Source of the DNA: PALSA-607 sp963737705
Lineage (GTDB): Bacteria; Actinomycetota; Actinomycetes; Acidothermales; Acidothermaceae
Direction: 5' to 3'
Length of the DNA: 64,000 bases
Assembly (NCBI GenBank): GCA_963737705.1
Contig: CAVTTP010000005.1
Coordinates: 434,001 to 498,000 of the forward strand
Shown here: one piece after another, positions 56,321 through 64,000 of the stretch
Layout: every line of letters begins with the position of its first letter
Position numbering within the stretch: position 1 is the stretch's first letter
Notes under the pieces: model-generated
What the model was told of the DNA's origin: nothing
Seen by the model: only the letters and a program-made list of their open reading frames with translations
Database searches by the model: none
Program-made: the position numbers and the translations under genes

Positions 56321-57429
56321 AGCTGCTCGCCCACGACTGCGATCGCGCCGCTAACAGCCTTCTCACCAGCGACTGCGAGTGGAAAGGAGATCCGCTGACC
56401 CGTGCGATGCGACTCGTACGCACCGAGGATCCACTCCAGCGCCTTGTAGCCATCGACCGCGTTTGGTGAAGGCTCGTGGTCGTCACGGATCGCCTCGGTG
56501 AATGCGACAACGAGGTCGCGGTAACACCGCTCGTAGCGGTCCTCCCCCACAAAGTCGAAGTACCGTCGCCCGACCCACGGCTCCTCAACGCCTTGGATCT
56601 CAGTCTGCGGACTCTTCTGGTAGTGCAGCTCGATCTCGCCGCGCGTACCGGACAGCGATGCGTGATCGGGGCTCGACAGTGGACCGAAGTAGTCAGGCGC
56701 ATGCCACGTGCTCTCGACGGTGACAATCGCGCCGTTCTCCAACGTGTACGTGGCGATGCCGTAGTCCTCGACCCCGAGGTTCTTGTAAGTGAGAGAGCCG
56801 ATGTGTGCAGTGACTGTGGCTGCTTCGCTCTTGAAGAACCACCGGAAGAAGTCGGTGAAATGCACTCCGTGGTCGATGAAGCCGCCACCGCCTCCCTTAA
56901 TCGGGTCGCGATACCAGCCCTGGTCGTCGGCGTCGGGGTTGTCCTTGATGAATCCCGCCGGGAACCGAATCGAGTAGAAGCCCGACACCAGGTCGCCAAC
57001 CGCACCTTCCTCCACCGCCGCAAACACCTGGCGATAGGCAGGCAAGTAGCGCAGCAGGTAGGCGAGCATGATCTTGACGCTCTTTCCTGCCTCAACAATC
57101 CGCTGCGCGTCGGCCAGAGTTGTCGCAATCGGCTTGTCGAGCAGAACATGCTTGCCAGCGGCCGCGGCAAGTTCGACATGGTCGGCGTGTGCGGACGTGT
57201 ACGACGTGATGATGACCGCGTCGATGTCGTCGCGCTGGATCATCTGCGCGTAATCGGTTGTCCAGTCGCCGTCGCAATACTTCTCACCGAAGGACTTCGC
57301 GAGTTCTCGCCGTTCATCGGCAACCGCAACGAGCCGCACGCCATCGATGCCCTTGCTGATCTGATCAGCGAATGGGTACGCGTGGTAGTGGTTGTGCAGG
57401 CCAGCGATACCAAGGCGAAGCTCGCTCAC
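56317..57429 (-). CDS. Gfo/Idh/MocA family oxidoreductase (first of four)
   Basis: First gene of the second sugar operon, 370 residues from GTG 57429, chosen because AGGAG lies 6 bases upstream; a TTG at 57435 sits on that site. The cofactor loop is atypical (LGIAGLHNHYHAYPF). Lys is in HVLLDKPIATT near 95 and His in FIDHGVHFTDFFRW near 180. It is divergent from the LacI gene across about 230 bases holding palindromic operators. Confidence 0.88.
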   Translation of the reverse strand: MSELRLGIAGLHNHYHAYPFADQISKGIDGVRLVAVADERRELAKSFGEKYCDGDWTTDYAQMIQRDDIDAVIITSYTSAHADHVELAAAAGKHVLLDKPIATTLADAQRIVEAGKSVKIMLAYLLRYLPAYRQVFAAVEEGAVGDLVSGFYSIRFPAGFIKDNPDADDQGWYRDPIKGGGGGFIDHGVHFTDFFRWFFKSEAATVTAHIGSLTYKNLGVEDYGIATYTLENGAIVTVESTWHAPDYFGPLSSPDHASLSGTRGEIELHYQKSPQTEIQGVEEPWVGRRYFDFVGEDRYERCYRDLVVAFTEAIRDDHEPSPNAVDGYKALEWILGAYESHRTGQRISFPLAVAGEKAVSGAIAVVGEQL

Positions 57430-57497
57430 ACGCAACTCCTTCGGGTAGTAGCTCGCGAATCACGGCGAGCAGTTGCTTCGGGTGAAGAGGCAGTCTC

Positions 57498-57523
57498 GCA
57501 ACCGGTTTACGCAACCGGTTGCG
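57498..57523. promoter_or_regulatory. tandem LacI-type operators in the divergent promoter
   Basis: CGCAACCGGTTGCG at 57510-57523 is a perfect 14-bp palindrome centred on CG, the LacI-family hallmark. A near copy, GCAACCGGTTTA, abuts it at 57498-57509. The pair lies about 70-95 bases upstream of the first oxidoreductase start and should be bound by the divergent LacI protein. Confidence 0.7.
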
Positions 57524-57634
57524 CGACACTGTGCCACGTCCCACTGCGACTGGCAATACGCAGTTTCACAACGGATTGGTCACGGCTGCGCTGGCTTAGA
57601 TCAGGAGGACGCGGGGTCAGTTGGTATGCTCCGC

Positions 57635-57647
57635 GCAACCGCTTTAG
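57635..57647. promoter_or_regulatory. third LacI-type half-conserved operator next to the lacI start
   Basis: GCAACCGCTTTAG at 57635-57647 resembles the GCAACCGGTTTA element upstream and lies 12 bases before the lacI ATG, a position suited to autorepression. Confidence 0.45.
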
Positions 57648-57659
57648 TAAAGGCCCTCG

Positions 57660-58706
57660 ATGACGCGTAGTTCCCCGACGAACCGTCGCCCCACCATGCG
57701 CGATATAGCCGCCCTGGCCGGAGTGTCGCCGGGCACCGTGTCGCGAGTGCTCAATGGCCGGCCGGGGGTCGGCGACGAGACACGCGAACGTGTCGAAGGC
57801 ATCATCGCTCGCGAAGGGTTCCAAGCGAACGCGAGCGCGCAGTGGCTGTCTACCGGGCGCAGCCGGTCAATCGGAATCGTCTTTCCGTTCCACACCTCCG
57901 AATTGGTGCTGCACCCGATCTATCCGCTGCTCCTCGGTGCACTGGGCGATGCCGCAGAAGCCGCCGGGTATGACGTCATGTTGTTGAACGTCTCGTCTCC
58001 CGAGAACGTCGGGCGCCTGCTGGACGTTATAAGCCGGCGTCGTGTCGATGGCGTCGTCCTGCCTGCGTCGGGTGCGCACGACCCCCTCGTACGCAAGCTG
58101 CTTCCGCTAGGCACGCCCGTAGTGGTGATCGGGCACCGCGTGAGGGCCGATGGCGTCGGGTGGGTCGACTCCTCGCACGACGTCGCAGCGCACGAGATCA
58201 CGAGGTCCTTGATCCAGGCGGGCCGAAAGCATCTGACGTTGCTGAACGGACCATCGACGATCTCGGCTTGCCGTTTGCGCGCGAGCGGCTTCTGGAAAGC
58301 GGTAAAAGAGGCGGGTAGCGCCGTGAAATCCGCGAACGAGCTCGAGGTGCCGTTCGACACCGACGCTGCCGTCGAAGCCGCCACCCGAATTCTCGGCGCG
58401 AAGAAGGATCGCCCAGACGCGATCATCGGGGGCAACGACCTGATCGCCTCGGGATGCATCGACGCCGCGCGCGGCCTAGCCCTAGACGTGCCCGCGGACG
58501 TGGCCGTGAGCGGGTTCGACGACCGGTCCCTCGCGTCTCACACGAATCCGGCTCTCACGACGGTGCGCATGCCACTGCAGGACATCGGGCACACGGCGGC
58601 TCAAATGCTATTCGCCATGATCGACGGAACGCCGCCCGGCAAGCGCCACGTCGTGCTGCCGACCCAAGTGATCTGGCGCGACTCCACCCCCGCAAACGCG
58701 TCATAG
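57660..58706 (+). CDS. LacI-family transcriptional regulator of the second sugar operon
   Basis: A 348-residue regulator. The helix-turn-helix is MRDIAALAGVSPGTVSRVLN at 13-32 and the hinge lies near 55-65 (ASAQWLSTGRS). The effector domain carries IGIVFPFHTSELVLHPIYPL and ends with GFDDRSLASHTNPALTTVRM. ATG 57660 is used; Met13 is an alternative start. It is divergent from the oxidoreductase-transporter-GH42 operon, with matching operators between them. Confidence 0.92.
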   Translation: MTRSSPTNRRPTMRDIAALAGVSPGTVSRVLNGRPGVGDETRERVEGIIAREGFQANASAQWLSTGRSRSIGIVFPFHTSELVLHPIYPLLLGALGDAAEAAGYDVMLLNVSSPENVGRLLDVISRRRVDGVVLPASGAHDPLVRKLLPLGTPVVVIGHRVRADGVGWVDSSHDVAAHEITRSLIQAGRKHLTLLNGPSTISACRLRASGFWKAVKEAGSAVKSANELEVPFDTDAAVEAATRILGAKKDRPDAIIGGNDLIASGCIDAARGLALDVPADVAVSGFDDRSLASHTNPALTTVRMPLQDIGHTAAQMLFAMIDGTPPGKRHVVLPTQVIWRDSTPANAS

Positions 58707-58729
58707 CTCGAGCTGAACGAGCAGGGCGA

Positions 58730-58951
58730 CTACGCGCCGTCGCGCTGTTCCACCAACGATTGGCGGCGTGCTTCGAGGTTCTCGATTAGCGCCTGCTCTT
58801 CCTCGTAGTTAGTCAGGTCGGCGGCGCCATCAGATTGGTCGCCTTCGTCGTCGACTTGGTCGCCGCGCTCCCCGCGAAGGCTGCGCAGAGTCTGATCGAT
58901 CTCGTCAATCTCGGCCTGCAACTGCTGCTTGGCGTCGGTCTGATCGGACAC
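58730..58951 (-). CDS. small acidic coiled-coil protein
   Basis: A 73-residue protein from GTG 58951 with AGGAG 5 bases upstream, so it is likely real. Residues 5-30 and 48-70 form charged heptad-like helices (QLQAEIDEIDQTLRSLRGER; EEEQALIENLEARRQSLVEQ), with an acidic loop between. No family is recognised. It follows the M50 protease gene by 10 bases and is probably co-transcribed with it. Confidence 0.75.
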   Translation of the reverse strand: MSDQTDAKQQLQAEIDEIDQTLRSLRGERGDQVDDEGDQSDGAADLTNYEEEQALIENLEARRQSLVEQRDGA

Positions 58952-58961
58952 GCTTACTCCT

Positions 58962-59864
58962 CTAGCGGGGGACGTAGGCGAGGCTCATGCCCCACAGGCA
59001 AATCACGGCGACCGTAGCGTACGCGGACCCGATGGCGACCCGCGTGGACGGGGGAATCGCATAGTAGGAGGCGTCGATCCACTTGTGGGTTCTCCAACGG
59101 CGCACCAGTTCGATCGTGCCGAGAACCAGAATGAAGATGAGTACCGGACTCGGGTGCAGGATCGCGAAAACGCCGGCAGCAACCAACCCGACGATCCACA
59201 ATGCGGGATGCAACGCACCCGCCACCCGCCCGCCGTCCAGCGGCAATGCAGGCACCAGATTGAACAGGTTGAGAAAGAAGCCCGTGTACGCAAGCGCGCG
59301 CAACAGCGGGGAGTGGAAGACGTGGGACAACTCGAACGCGGCCAGGGCACCAAGAGTCCCGATAGCCGGACCGGCGAGAGCGCTGACGGCTTCGTGCGCG
59401 ACCGATCTCGGCTTTGACTTCATCGTGACGAACGCGCCCATAAACGGGATGAAGGTCGGCAGCGACGACTTGATGCCCATGAAGCGCAGCGCCACAACGT
59501 GCCCGAGTTCGTGCACAGCAATCAGCGCGACGAAGCCGACCGCGTACCACCAGCCGAAGATGAACGCGTACGCGATGACGGACACGGCCATGCTGAGTGC
59601 GAACTTGAACTTGACCAGCACCACGCTGGCCTTGAGGGCCAGCACCAGCTTGGTGAGCAGACCCGCTTTTGCTGCCACCCCGCCACCTGCAGCCGCGCTG
59701 CCACCGGCACGCTCCCAGCGGCGTCGCTTCGTACCGACGGGTGCGGGCGGCTGGGCGCCGGGCAACTCACCGGGTGCGTACAGATAGGGCCGGGAGACGA
59801 TCGGCACCCGCGCAGGCTCGAAGCTCCCAGGCTCGAAGCCTGGTGGGCCTTGCTGTTCAGCCAC
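58962..59864 (-). CDS. M50-family (site-2-protease-like) membrane metalloprotease
   Basis: A 300-residue integral membrane protease from GTG 59864. The Zn-binding HELGH lies at 118-122 within a helix and the second motif NLVPALPLDGGR at 202-213. Six or so helices lie between 75 and 295. A Pro-rich N terminus includes a small duplication (PGFEPGSFEP) encoded by a direct repeat at about 59813-59842. No PDZ domain is present. The substrate is unknown; it resembles the rip-like and 'site-2 protease family' proteins of actinobacteria. Confidence 0.88.
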   Translation of the reverse strand: MAEQQGPPGFEPGSFEPARVPIVSRPYLYAPGELPGAQPPAPVGTKRRRWERAGGSAAAGGGVAAKAGLLTKLVLALKASVVLVKFKFALSMAVSVIAYAFIFGWWYAVGFVALIAVHELGHVVALRFMGIKSSLPTFIPFMGAFVTMKSKPRSVAHEAVSALAGPAIGTLGALAAFELSHVFHSPLLRALAYTGFFLNLFNLVPALPLDGGRVAGALHPALWIVGLVAAGVFAILHPSPVLIFILVLGTIELVRRWRTHKWIDASYYAIPPSTRVAIGSAYATVAVICLWGMSLAYVPR

Positions 59865-60038
59865 GGTGCTCGCAACTCCACTATTCGACGATCTTCATTG
59901 TATTCGCGTGGCTGCGCGCGTGCGGCATGGCGAGACTGCCAGGAAGTTCCCAGCGACAGCCCAGACGGCTTTCAGTATCTGCGATCAGAGTGGGGCTTGC
60001 ACTCGCAGCAACGCAGACCTACCGCGACAGGAGCTCCG

Positions 60039-60515
60039 ATGACCGCACAGGCTCATGACACTCAAGTAGTGATGGCGGACGCCGTGATCGCGCAGGTGAT
60101 CCAGCTCAAGGATCCTGACGAGGCCATCTCGAGTGCGATCTGGTGGCGGGTGGCTGAACTGCTCCGCGCGTGCACCACGGCAACGGCAAGTGGTCCGCAC
60201 CTGACGACCACCCTGCTCGAGCATGCGTTCAACGCGACCGACGACGTGCTCTCGTCGCTCAGCGCCGACACCGAGCCCAGCACCTCGCCGTCCGATCTTG
60301 ATGGGCTTCTGCCACTCGATGCCGCACTTCCCCTCGGCGCGGGATACGACGCCCTCGCGGCGACCAGGCGCAGCTGCCTGCGAGTGGCTCGGCTGCTGTT
60401 CTCACTCGACGCCACGACACCGGCGATGCTCGCCACGAGGGTCAACCAGCTGCGACGTGCACTAGCCGCTTGGCGATTCGAAGCTCTCGACGCGCGAATC
60501 AGTACCGCGCACTAG
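60039..60515 (+). CDS. hypothetical helical protein
   Basis: A 158-residue protein from ATG 60039, which has ACAGGAGC just upstream. It is predicted to be almost wholly helical, with no membrane segment: VMADAVIAQVIQLKDPDEAI, LLEHAFNATDDVLSSLS, RRSCLRVARLLFSL. No family is recognised. It is divergent from the M50 gene, and its TAG directly abuts the metX stop with no intergenic base. Confidence 0.65.
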   Translation: MTAQAHDTQVVMADAVIAQVIQLKDPDEAISSAIWWRVAELLRACTTATASGPHLTTTLLEHAFNATDDVLSSLSADTEPSTSPSDLDGLLPLDAALPLGAGYDALAATRRSCLRVARLLFSLDATTPAMLATRVNQLRRALAAWRFEALDARISTAH

Positions 60516-61685
60516 TCAGCAGGGTGCGTTGACGCGGTCGGCGATCGCGAGGGTTTCCCTCACGAGGGCACCCACAGCGTCGCGCTCGATCAAGAAGCCG
60601 TCATGTCCGAACTCCGAATGCACGATTCGAAGACCGCCGACCGTGGTTGGGATCAAGTCCGCAAGTTCGCGCTGCAAAACGATCGGATAGAGCCGGTCGG
60701 AGTCGACGCCGGCGACAACCACCGGCGCAGTGATCGAGGCAAGGGCAGCGGCAACTCCACCGCGGCCGCGGCCGACGTCGTGCGTATTCATTGCATCGGT
60801 TAACGCAACATACGTGCCGGCGTCGAACCGCCGCGCCAGCTTGGTCGCTTGATGATCGAGATACGACTGCACCGCGAAACGGCCGTCGCTCAAAGGATCT
60901 TCGCCGTCTTGGGGCTCATTGCCGAATCGCAGCTGCAGTTCGTCGGCACTGCGATACGTCAGGTGCGCAATGCGACGCGCGAGGCCCATGCCCTCGTGCG
61001 GGCCTTCCCCATCGGCGGCGTCGTAATAGTCACCGCCGCGCCACTTCGGGTCGCTCGTAATTGCGCGAAGCTGCGCGCTCTGCGTGCCGATCTGGTCGCC
61101 CGTTGCGGTCGCGCCGACAGCAAGAACGAGGGCGGACGACGTGCGGCTGGGGTAGCCGACAAGCCACTCGAGGACCCGCATCGCACCCATCGAGCCACCG
61201 ACCAACGACGCCCACGTCGCGATGCCGAGATGATCGGCGAGCGCTGCCTCCACGACAACCTGGTCGCGGACCGTGATGCGCGGAAACGCCGACCCCCACT
61301 GGCGATTGCCGCGCAGCGAGGAGGGACCTGTGCTGCCCTGACATCCGCCGAGCACGTTCGGCGCCACCACGAACCACTTGCGGCTGTCGATCGGCGCGTC
61401 TGGTCCGATCAGGCCGTCCCACCAACCGGCAGTGCGATGCCCTGGTCCTGCGGGGCCGACCACATGCGAGTCGCCGGTCAATGCGTGGAGTACGAGCACC
61501 GCGTTCGATGCGTCGGCGTTCAGCTCGCCCCACGTCTCGTAGGCGACGCGCACGTTGGGCAGGTGCCCGCCGAGCTCGAGGTCGAATGCCCCGAGCTCGG
61601 CGAAAGACCTGTCACCTGGGTGATCTCCCTCGCGCCACCCGCCCGATGCGGGAATGAGATCACCGCCGTCTGGCACCGAGCTCAC
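60516..61685 (-). CDS. metX: homoserine O-acetyltransferase
   Basis: Alpha/beta-hydrolase-fold acyltransferase that activates homoserine for methionine synthesis. It is 389 residues. The nucleophile is Ser165 in LVGGSMGAMR, the Asp is in GVDSDRLYP near 330 and the His in EFGHDGFLIE near 360. The family segments RVAYETWGELN and NVLGGCQGSTGPSS are also present. It overlaps metY by four bases and is its downstream partner in the operon. Confidence 0.95.
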   Translation of the reverse strand: MSSVPDGGDLIPASGGWREGDHPGDRSFAELGAFDLELGGHLPNVRVAYETWGELNADASNAVLVLHALTGDSHVVGPAGPGHRTAGWWDGLIGPDAPIDSRKWFVVAPNVLGGCQGSTGPSSLRGNRQWGSAFPRITVRDQVVVEAALADHLGIATWASLVGGSMGAMRVLEWLVGYPSRTSSALVLAVGATATGDQIGTQSAQLRAITSDPKWRGGDYYDAADGEGPHEGMGLARRIAHLTYRSADELQLRFGNEPQDGEDPLSDGRFAVQSYLDHQATKLARRFDAGTYVALTDAMNTHDVGRGRGGVAAALASITAPVVVAGVDSDRLYPIVLQRELADLIPTTVGGLRIVHSEFGHDGFLIERDAVGALVRETLAIADRVNAPC

Positions 61686-62977
61686 GCCTCCTTGGCTGCG
61701 CGGAACCCGAGGTCGAGGTCGGCGAGGATGTCGTCGATCCCTTCGATGCCGACCGCGAGCCGGACCAAGCCAGGAGTAACGCCCGTCGACAGCTGTTCTT
61801 CCGCAGTCAGCTGCGAATGCGTCGTGGACGCGGGGTGAATGACCAGCGACCGGACGTCGCCGATGTTGGCCACGTGACTGTGCAGCTCAAGTGCGTTGAC
61901 GAATCGCTTGCCAGCTTCGAGACCGCCCTTGATCTCGAACGAGACGATTGCGCCGGCGCCGCGGGGCGAGTACTTCTGTCCGAGCTCGTACCACGGCGAC
62001 GACTTCAGGCCCGCATAGATGACCTTGTCGACCTCGTCGCGCTGCTCGAGCCAATGCGCGACCTTCGTCGCGTTGGCGACGTGCCGCTCCATGCGAAGCG
62101 ACAGTGTCTCGAGTCCTTGCGCGATCAGGAATGCGTTGAACGGCGCAATTGCAGGGCCGAGGTCGCGCAGCAGTTGCACGCGCGCCTTGATGATGTACGC
62201 CAAGTTGCCGACGGCCTCGGTGTAAACGACTCCGTGGTAGCTCGGGTCGGGCGTCGTCAAGCCAGGGAACTTGTCGCCATGCGCAGCCCAATCGAAGCGA
62301 CCGCCGTCGACGATGAGCCCGGCAATCGCCGTCCCATGTCCACCGAGGTATTTCGTTGCCGAGTGCACGATGATGTCGGCGCCCCACTCGAACGGCCGCA
62401 ACAGGTAGGGCGTGGGGACCGTGTTGTCGATGATCAGTGGCACGCCGTTCTCGTGCGCGATCGCCGCGACGGTCTCGATGTCGAGGAAGTCGCTCTTCGG
62501 GTTGGCAAGCGACTCACCGAAGAAGGCTTTGGTGTTCGGTCGAACCGCGTCGCGCCACGACTGTGGGTCGTCGGGGTTCTCGACGAACGAGACCTCGATG
62601 CCGAGCTTCGGGAACGTGTAGTGGAAGAGGTTGTACGTACCGCCGTACAGGCTTGGGCTCGAGACGATGTGGTCTCCGGCGCTCGCAATGTTCAGGATCG
62701 CCAGCGTCTCTGCCGATTGGCCACTCGCCACCAGCAGTGCGGCGACACCGCCCTCGAGCGCCGCGACGCGCTCCTCCACGACGGCCTGCGTCGGGTTCAT
62801 GATGCGCGTGTAGATGTTGCCGAACTCCGCCAGTCCGAACAACGCCGCCGCGTGGTCGGTGTCCCTGAACGTGTACGAGGTCGTTTGGTAGATCGGAAGC
62901 GCCCGCGCGTTGGTCGCTGCGTCGGGCTGCTGGCCGGCGTGAATCTGTTTGGTCTCGAAACTCCAGGCGTCGCTCAT
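61682..62977 (-). CDS. metY: O-acetylhomoserine sulfhydrylase
   Basis: PLP enzyme making homocysteine from O-acetylhomoserine and sulfide, 431 residues from ATG 62977 (GAGAGGA ribosome-binding site). A longer frame to 63043 has no support. Motifs are LPIYQTTSY near 28, YTRIMNPTQAVVEERVAALE near 56-75, the PLP-stacking Tyr in SLYGGTYNLF, and Lys209 in VHSATKYLGGHG. It is the first gene of metY-metX. A candidate leader peptide lies about 100 bases upstream. A cystathionine-gamma-synthase role is less likely, given the length and the MetX partner. Confidence 0.95.
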   Translation of the reverse strand: MSDAWSFETKQIHAGQQPDAATNARALPIYQTTSYTFRDTDHAAALFGLAEFGNIYTRIMNPTQAVVEERVAALEGGVAALLVASGQSAETLAILNIASAGDHIVSSPSLYGGTYNLFHYTFPKLGIEVSFVENPDDPQSWRDAVRPNTKAFFGESLANPKSDFLDIETVAAIAHENGVPLIIDNTVPTPYLLRPFEWGADIIVHSATKYLGGHGTAIAGLIVDGGRFDWAAHGDKFPGLTTPDPSYHGVVYTEAVGNLAYIIKARVQLLRDLGPAIAPFNAFLIAQGLETLSLRMERHVANATKVAHWLEQRDEVDKVIYAGLKSSPWYELGQKYSPRGAGAIVSFEIKGGLEAGKRFVNALELHSHVANIGDVRSLVIHPASTTHSQLTAEEQLSTGVTPGLVRLAVGIEGIDDILADLDLGFRAAKEA

Positions 62978-63074
62978 CGGAATCCTCTCGGGCAAATAGG
63001 CAGGCATAGGTATGGATCGGACTAAATGGAGGGGGTCACCCAACTACACGCAGGCGCTCTGGGGCCGGTTCAGG

Positions 63075-63161
63075 TCAACGACAGCGCTGGTCGAAGTGAT
63101 GCGCGCGACGGCCGACCCAGAACGGGTCAAGCAACAAAGGCATTCGCATCATGGCCGCCAT
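63075..63161 (-). CDS. candidate regulatory leader peptide upstream of metYX
   Basis: A short frame of at most 28 codons (starts possible at ATG 63161, 63152, 63149 or 63143) ends GRRAHHFDQRCR-stop, 98 bases before the metY ATG. The RR-x-H-x-x-D ... Cys ending resembles the short 'putative leader peptides' found ahead of sulfur genes in streptomycetes. That likeness is from memory and loose. It would fit cysteine- or sulfur-dependent attenuation. The ribosome-binding site is weak. Confidence 0.35.
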   Translation of the reverse strand: MAAMMRMPLLLDPFWVGRRAHHFDQRCR

Positions 63162-63213
63162 GCAACCACACCCGGCGACCGTCCGTCGAGCGGCTATCGT
63201 GCCGGCCAAACAA

Positions 63214-64000
63214 TTATGAGCGGCAGAGGGTTTTCGCCAGTAGCGCGGTGTCTGCAGCGCTGTAGAAGGCGGGGGTCTTTGCGTTTGCCTGGAAGTACAT
63301 GACATCGAGCGGGTTCGGTGAGTGCTGCAAGCCCACGGAGTGTCCGAGTTCATGCTGGACGATCGCGTAGAGGCTCGCGCCGCCGGCGTCGTTCAGACCG
63401 TTCGGTAGCGCCAGCATCGCGGGCGAGATCGCCACGACGCTCGTCCCTGATCCGTCGAGCTGCCAGCGGGTGTAGCCGCCGTACTGCTCACCGGCGGGGG
63501 CCGAGGCGAAGAAGTTGGTGCTGGTCGGAGATACAACGGTGATCACGAGGTCGTCAGGACCGTGGCTGTAGTTCGTCAGGGTCGGGACGAACGATGTCGT
63601 GCCGTCGTAGCGGTACGTCTGGCCGGTGCGTGAACTGAGGTCCGCGACGGCGGCATGGACGACGGCGAGCACGGTTTGTTGTTCGAACAGGTCCGGCGAT
63701 CCGTAGCCAGTAACGACACCGGAGATGTTGACTCGGTAACCGACCACATAGGAGCAACGCGCGGCGGTGGTGCCCAGGTCAGCTGTATTGGCCAGCGGAT
63801 TGGAAAGGCCGAGGGCTGCCCGTGCCGCGTCGGACACCGCAGCGCTAACACCGCTGGTGCCGCCGTAGATGCGCGCGAGAGTGATGGTCGGCGCATGCGC
63901 GGTGAGGTAGCCGGTCACTTGATTGTCGATGGCACCGGGGGCGTTCAAGAGCAACGGTCCGCCGAGGTGGGCGACCTGGGCACCACCCGCGAGTGCGTCG
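63214..64000 (-). CDS. secreted cell-wall-binding protein with matrixin-like metalloprotease domain (5' end beyond the window)
   Basis: Partial gene: the frame continues past 64000, where DALAGGAQVAHLGGPLLL matches a cell-wall-binding repeat 2. The visible 262 residues contain the end of that repeat and then a metzincin-type catalytic domain with HELGHSVGLQH (Zn ligands His-His-His and the catalytic Glu) and a downstream Met-turn candidate DVMY. It ends AKTLCRS. It should be an exported, wall-attached zinc protease. Its stop is 52 bases from the candidate leader peptide of metYX, so the upstream promoter for metYX must lie in or near its 3' end. Confidence 0.85.
   Translation of the reverse strand, partial: DALAGGAQVAHLGGPLLLNAPGAIDNQVTGYLTAHAPTITLARIYGGTSGVSAAVSDAARAALGLSNPLANTADLGTTAARCSYVVGYRVNISGVVTGYGSPDLFEQQTVLAVVHAAVADLSSRTGQTYRYDGTTSFVPTLTNYSHGPDDLVITVVSPTSTNFFASAPAGEQYGGYTRWQLDGSGTSVVAISPAMLALPNGLNDAGGASLYAIVQHELGHSVGLQHSPNPLDVMYFQANAKTPAFYSAADTALLAKTLCRS

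Noticed and set aside
61817..63025. 402-residue plus-strand frame opposite metY
   Set aside because: Antisense shadow of a highly conserved enzyme gene.
62978..63213. SAM riboswitch upstream of metYX
   Set aside because: I looked for the SAM-I/SAM-II/SAM-IV landmarks and found no matching stem or conserved core. A covariance-model search would decide.

Overview
The window is high-GC DNA from a free-living actinomycete. It has dense, overlapping operons with many GTG and ATGA/GTGA start-stop junctions. Lineage markers are a MurT/GatD pair, an HGxxPAAW-like small membrane protein, DUF3039 and DUF222-HNH proteins, a HelD-type RNA polymerase ATPase, and MetX/MetY methionine synthesis. I see no insertion sequence, prophage, CRISPR array, tRNA or rRNA. 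It reads as ordinary chromosome rich in carbohydrate and nitrogen catabolism.

Layout. 25-3418: squalene/hopanoid precursor operon (hpnD, hpnE, polyprenyl diphosphate synthase). 3439-9921: AI-2E-type permease, HATPase regulator, DUF3048 lipoprotein, kynureninase, DUF3039, SnoaL-like protein, MerR regulator, YqgE. 9579-14550: rhomboid-like protein, gatD-murT (lipid II amidation), small membrane protein, principal-like sigma factor. 14743-27689: first sugar locus, with a RspA/mannonate dehydratase-like enzyme, an epimerase, a GH13 alpha-glucosidase, two ABC permeases, a solute-binding lipoprotein, a membrane-anchored GH87-like alpha-1,3-glucanase with a discoidin-type domain, a LacI regulator and an aldo/keto reductase. 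It fits import and use of alpha-1,3/1,4-glucan fragments, for example from fungal walls. 27743-34945: cell-wall-binding-repeat/beta-propeller secreted protein, Sfp-type PPTase, HtrA protease, DUF222-HNH protein, PNPOx-like flavoprotein. 35005-42802: DJ-1/PfpI protein, then an operon for gamma-glutamylated amine catabolism (class I amidotransferase, APC permease, GlnA-like ligase, ALDH, SDR, FadR regulator). 42881-47715: HelD ATPase, ABC-2 exporter, small membrane protein. 47737-58706: second sugar locus, with four successive Gfo/Idh/MocA dehydrogenases, a binding protein, two permeases and a GH42 beta-galactosidase, divergent from a LacI gene. 58730-64000: small acidic protein, M50 protease, unknown protein, metX-metY with a candidate leader peptide, and a partial cell-wall-binding/matrixin-like metalloprotease.

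The most unusual signal runs across the window: short tandem or direct repeats repeatedly sit exactly on the 3' ends of genes and include the stop codon (6328-6370, 9277-9321, 16920-16945, 20657-20776, 25531-25569, 27717-27760, 34239-34295, 35641-35715). In four of them every repeat unit carries a stop codon in the frame of the gene, and in the FadR array the copies use TAG, TGA and TAA. Other points are a murT gene that apparently can only start at CTG, a long same-strand overlap between a rhomboid gene and yqgE, strong hairpins between the binding-protein and permease genes of both sugar ABC systems, and several palindromic operator candidates.

Starts were chosen by ribosome-binding sites, start-stop overlaps and family lengths. 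Function calls rest on motif recognition from memory, with no database search. No gene-free stretch exceeds about 260 bases.
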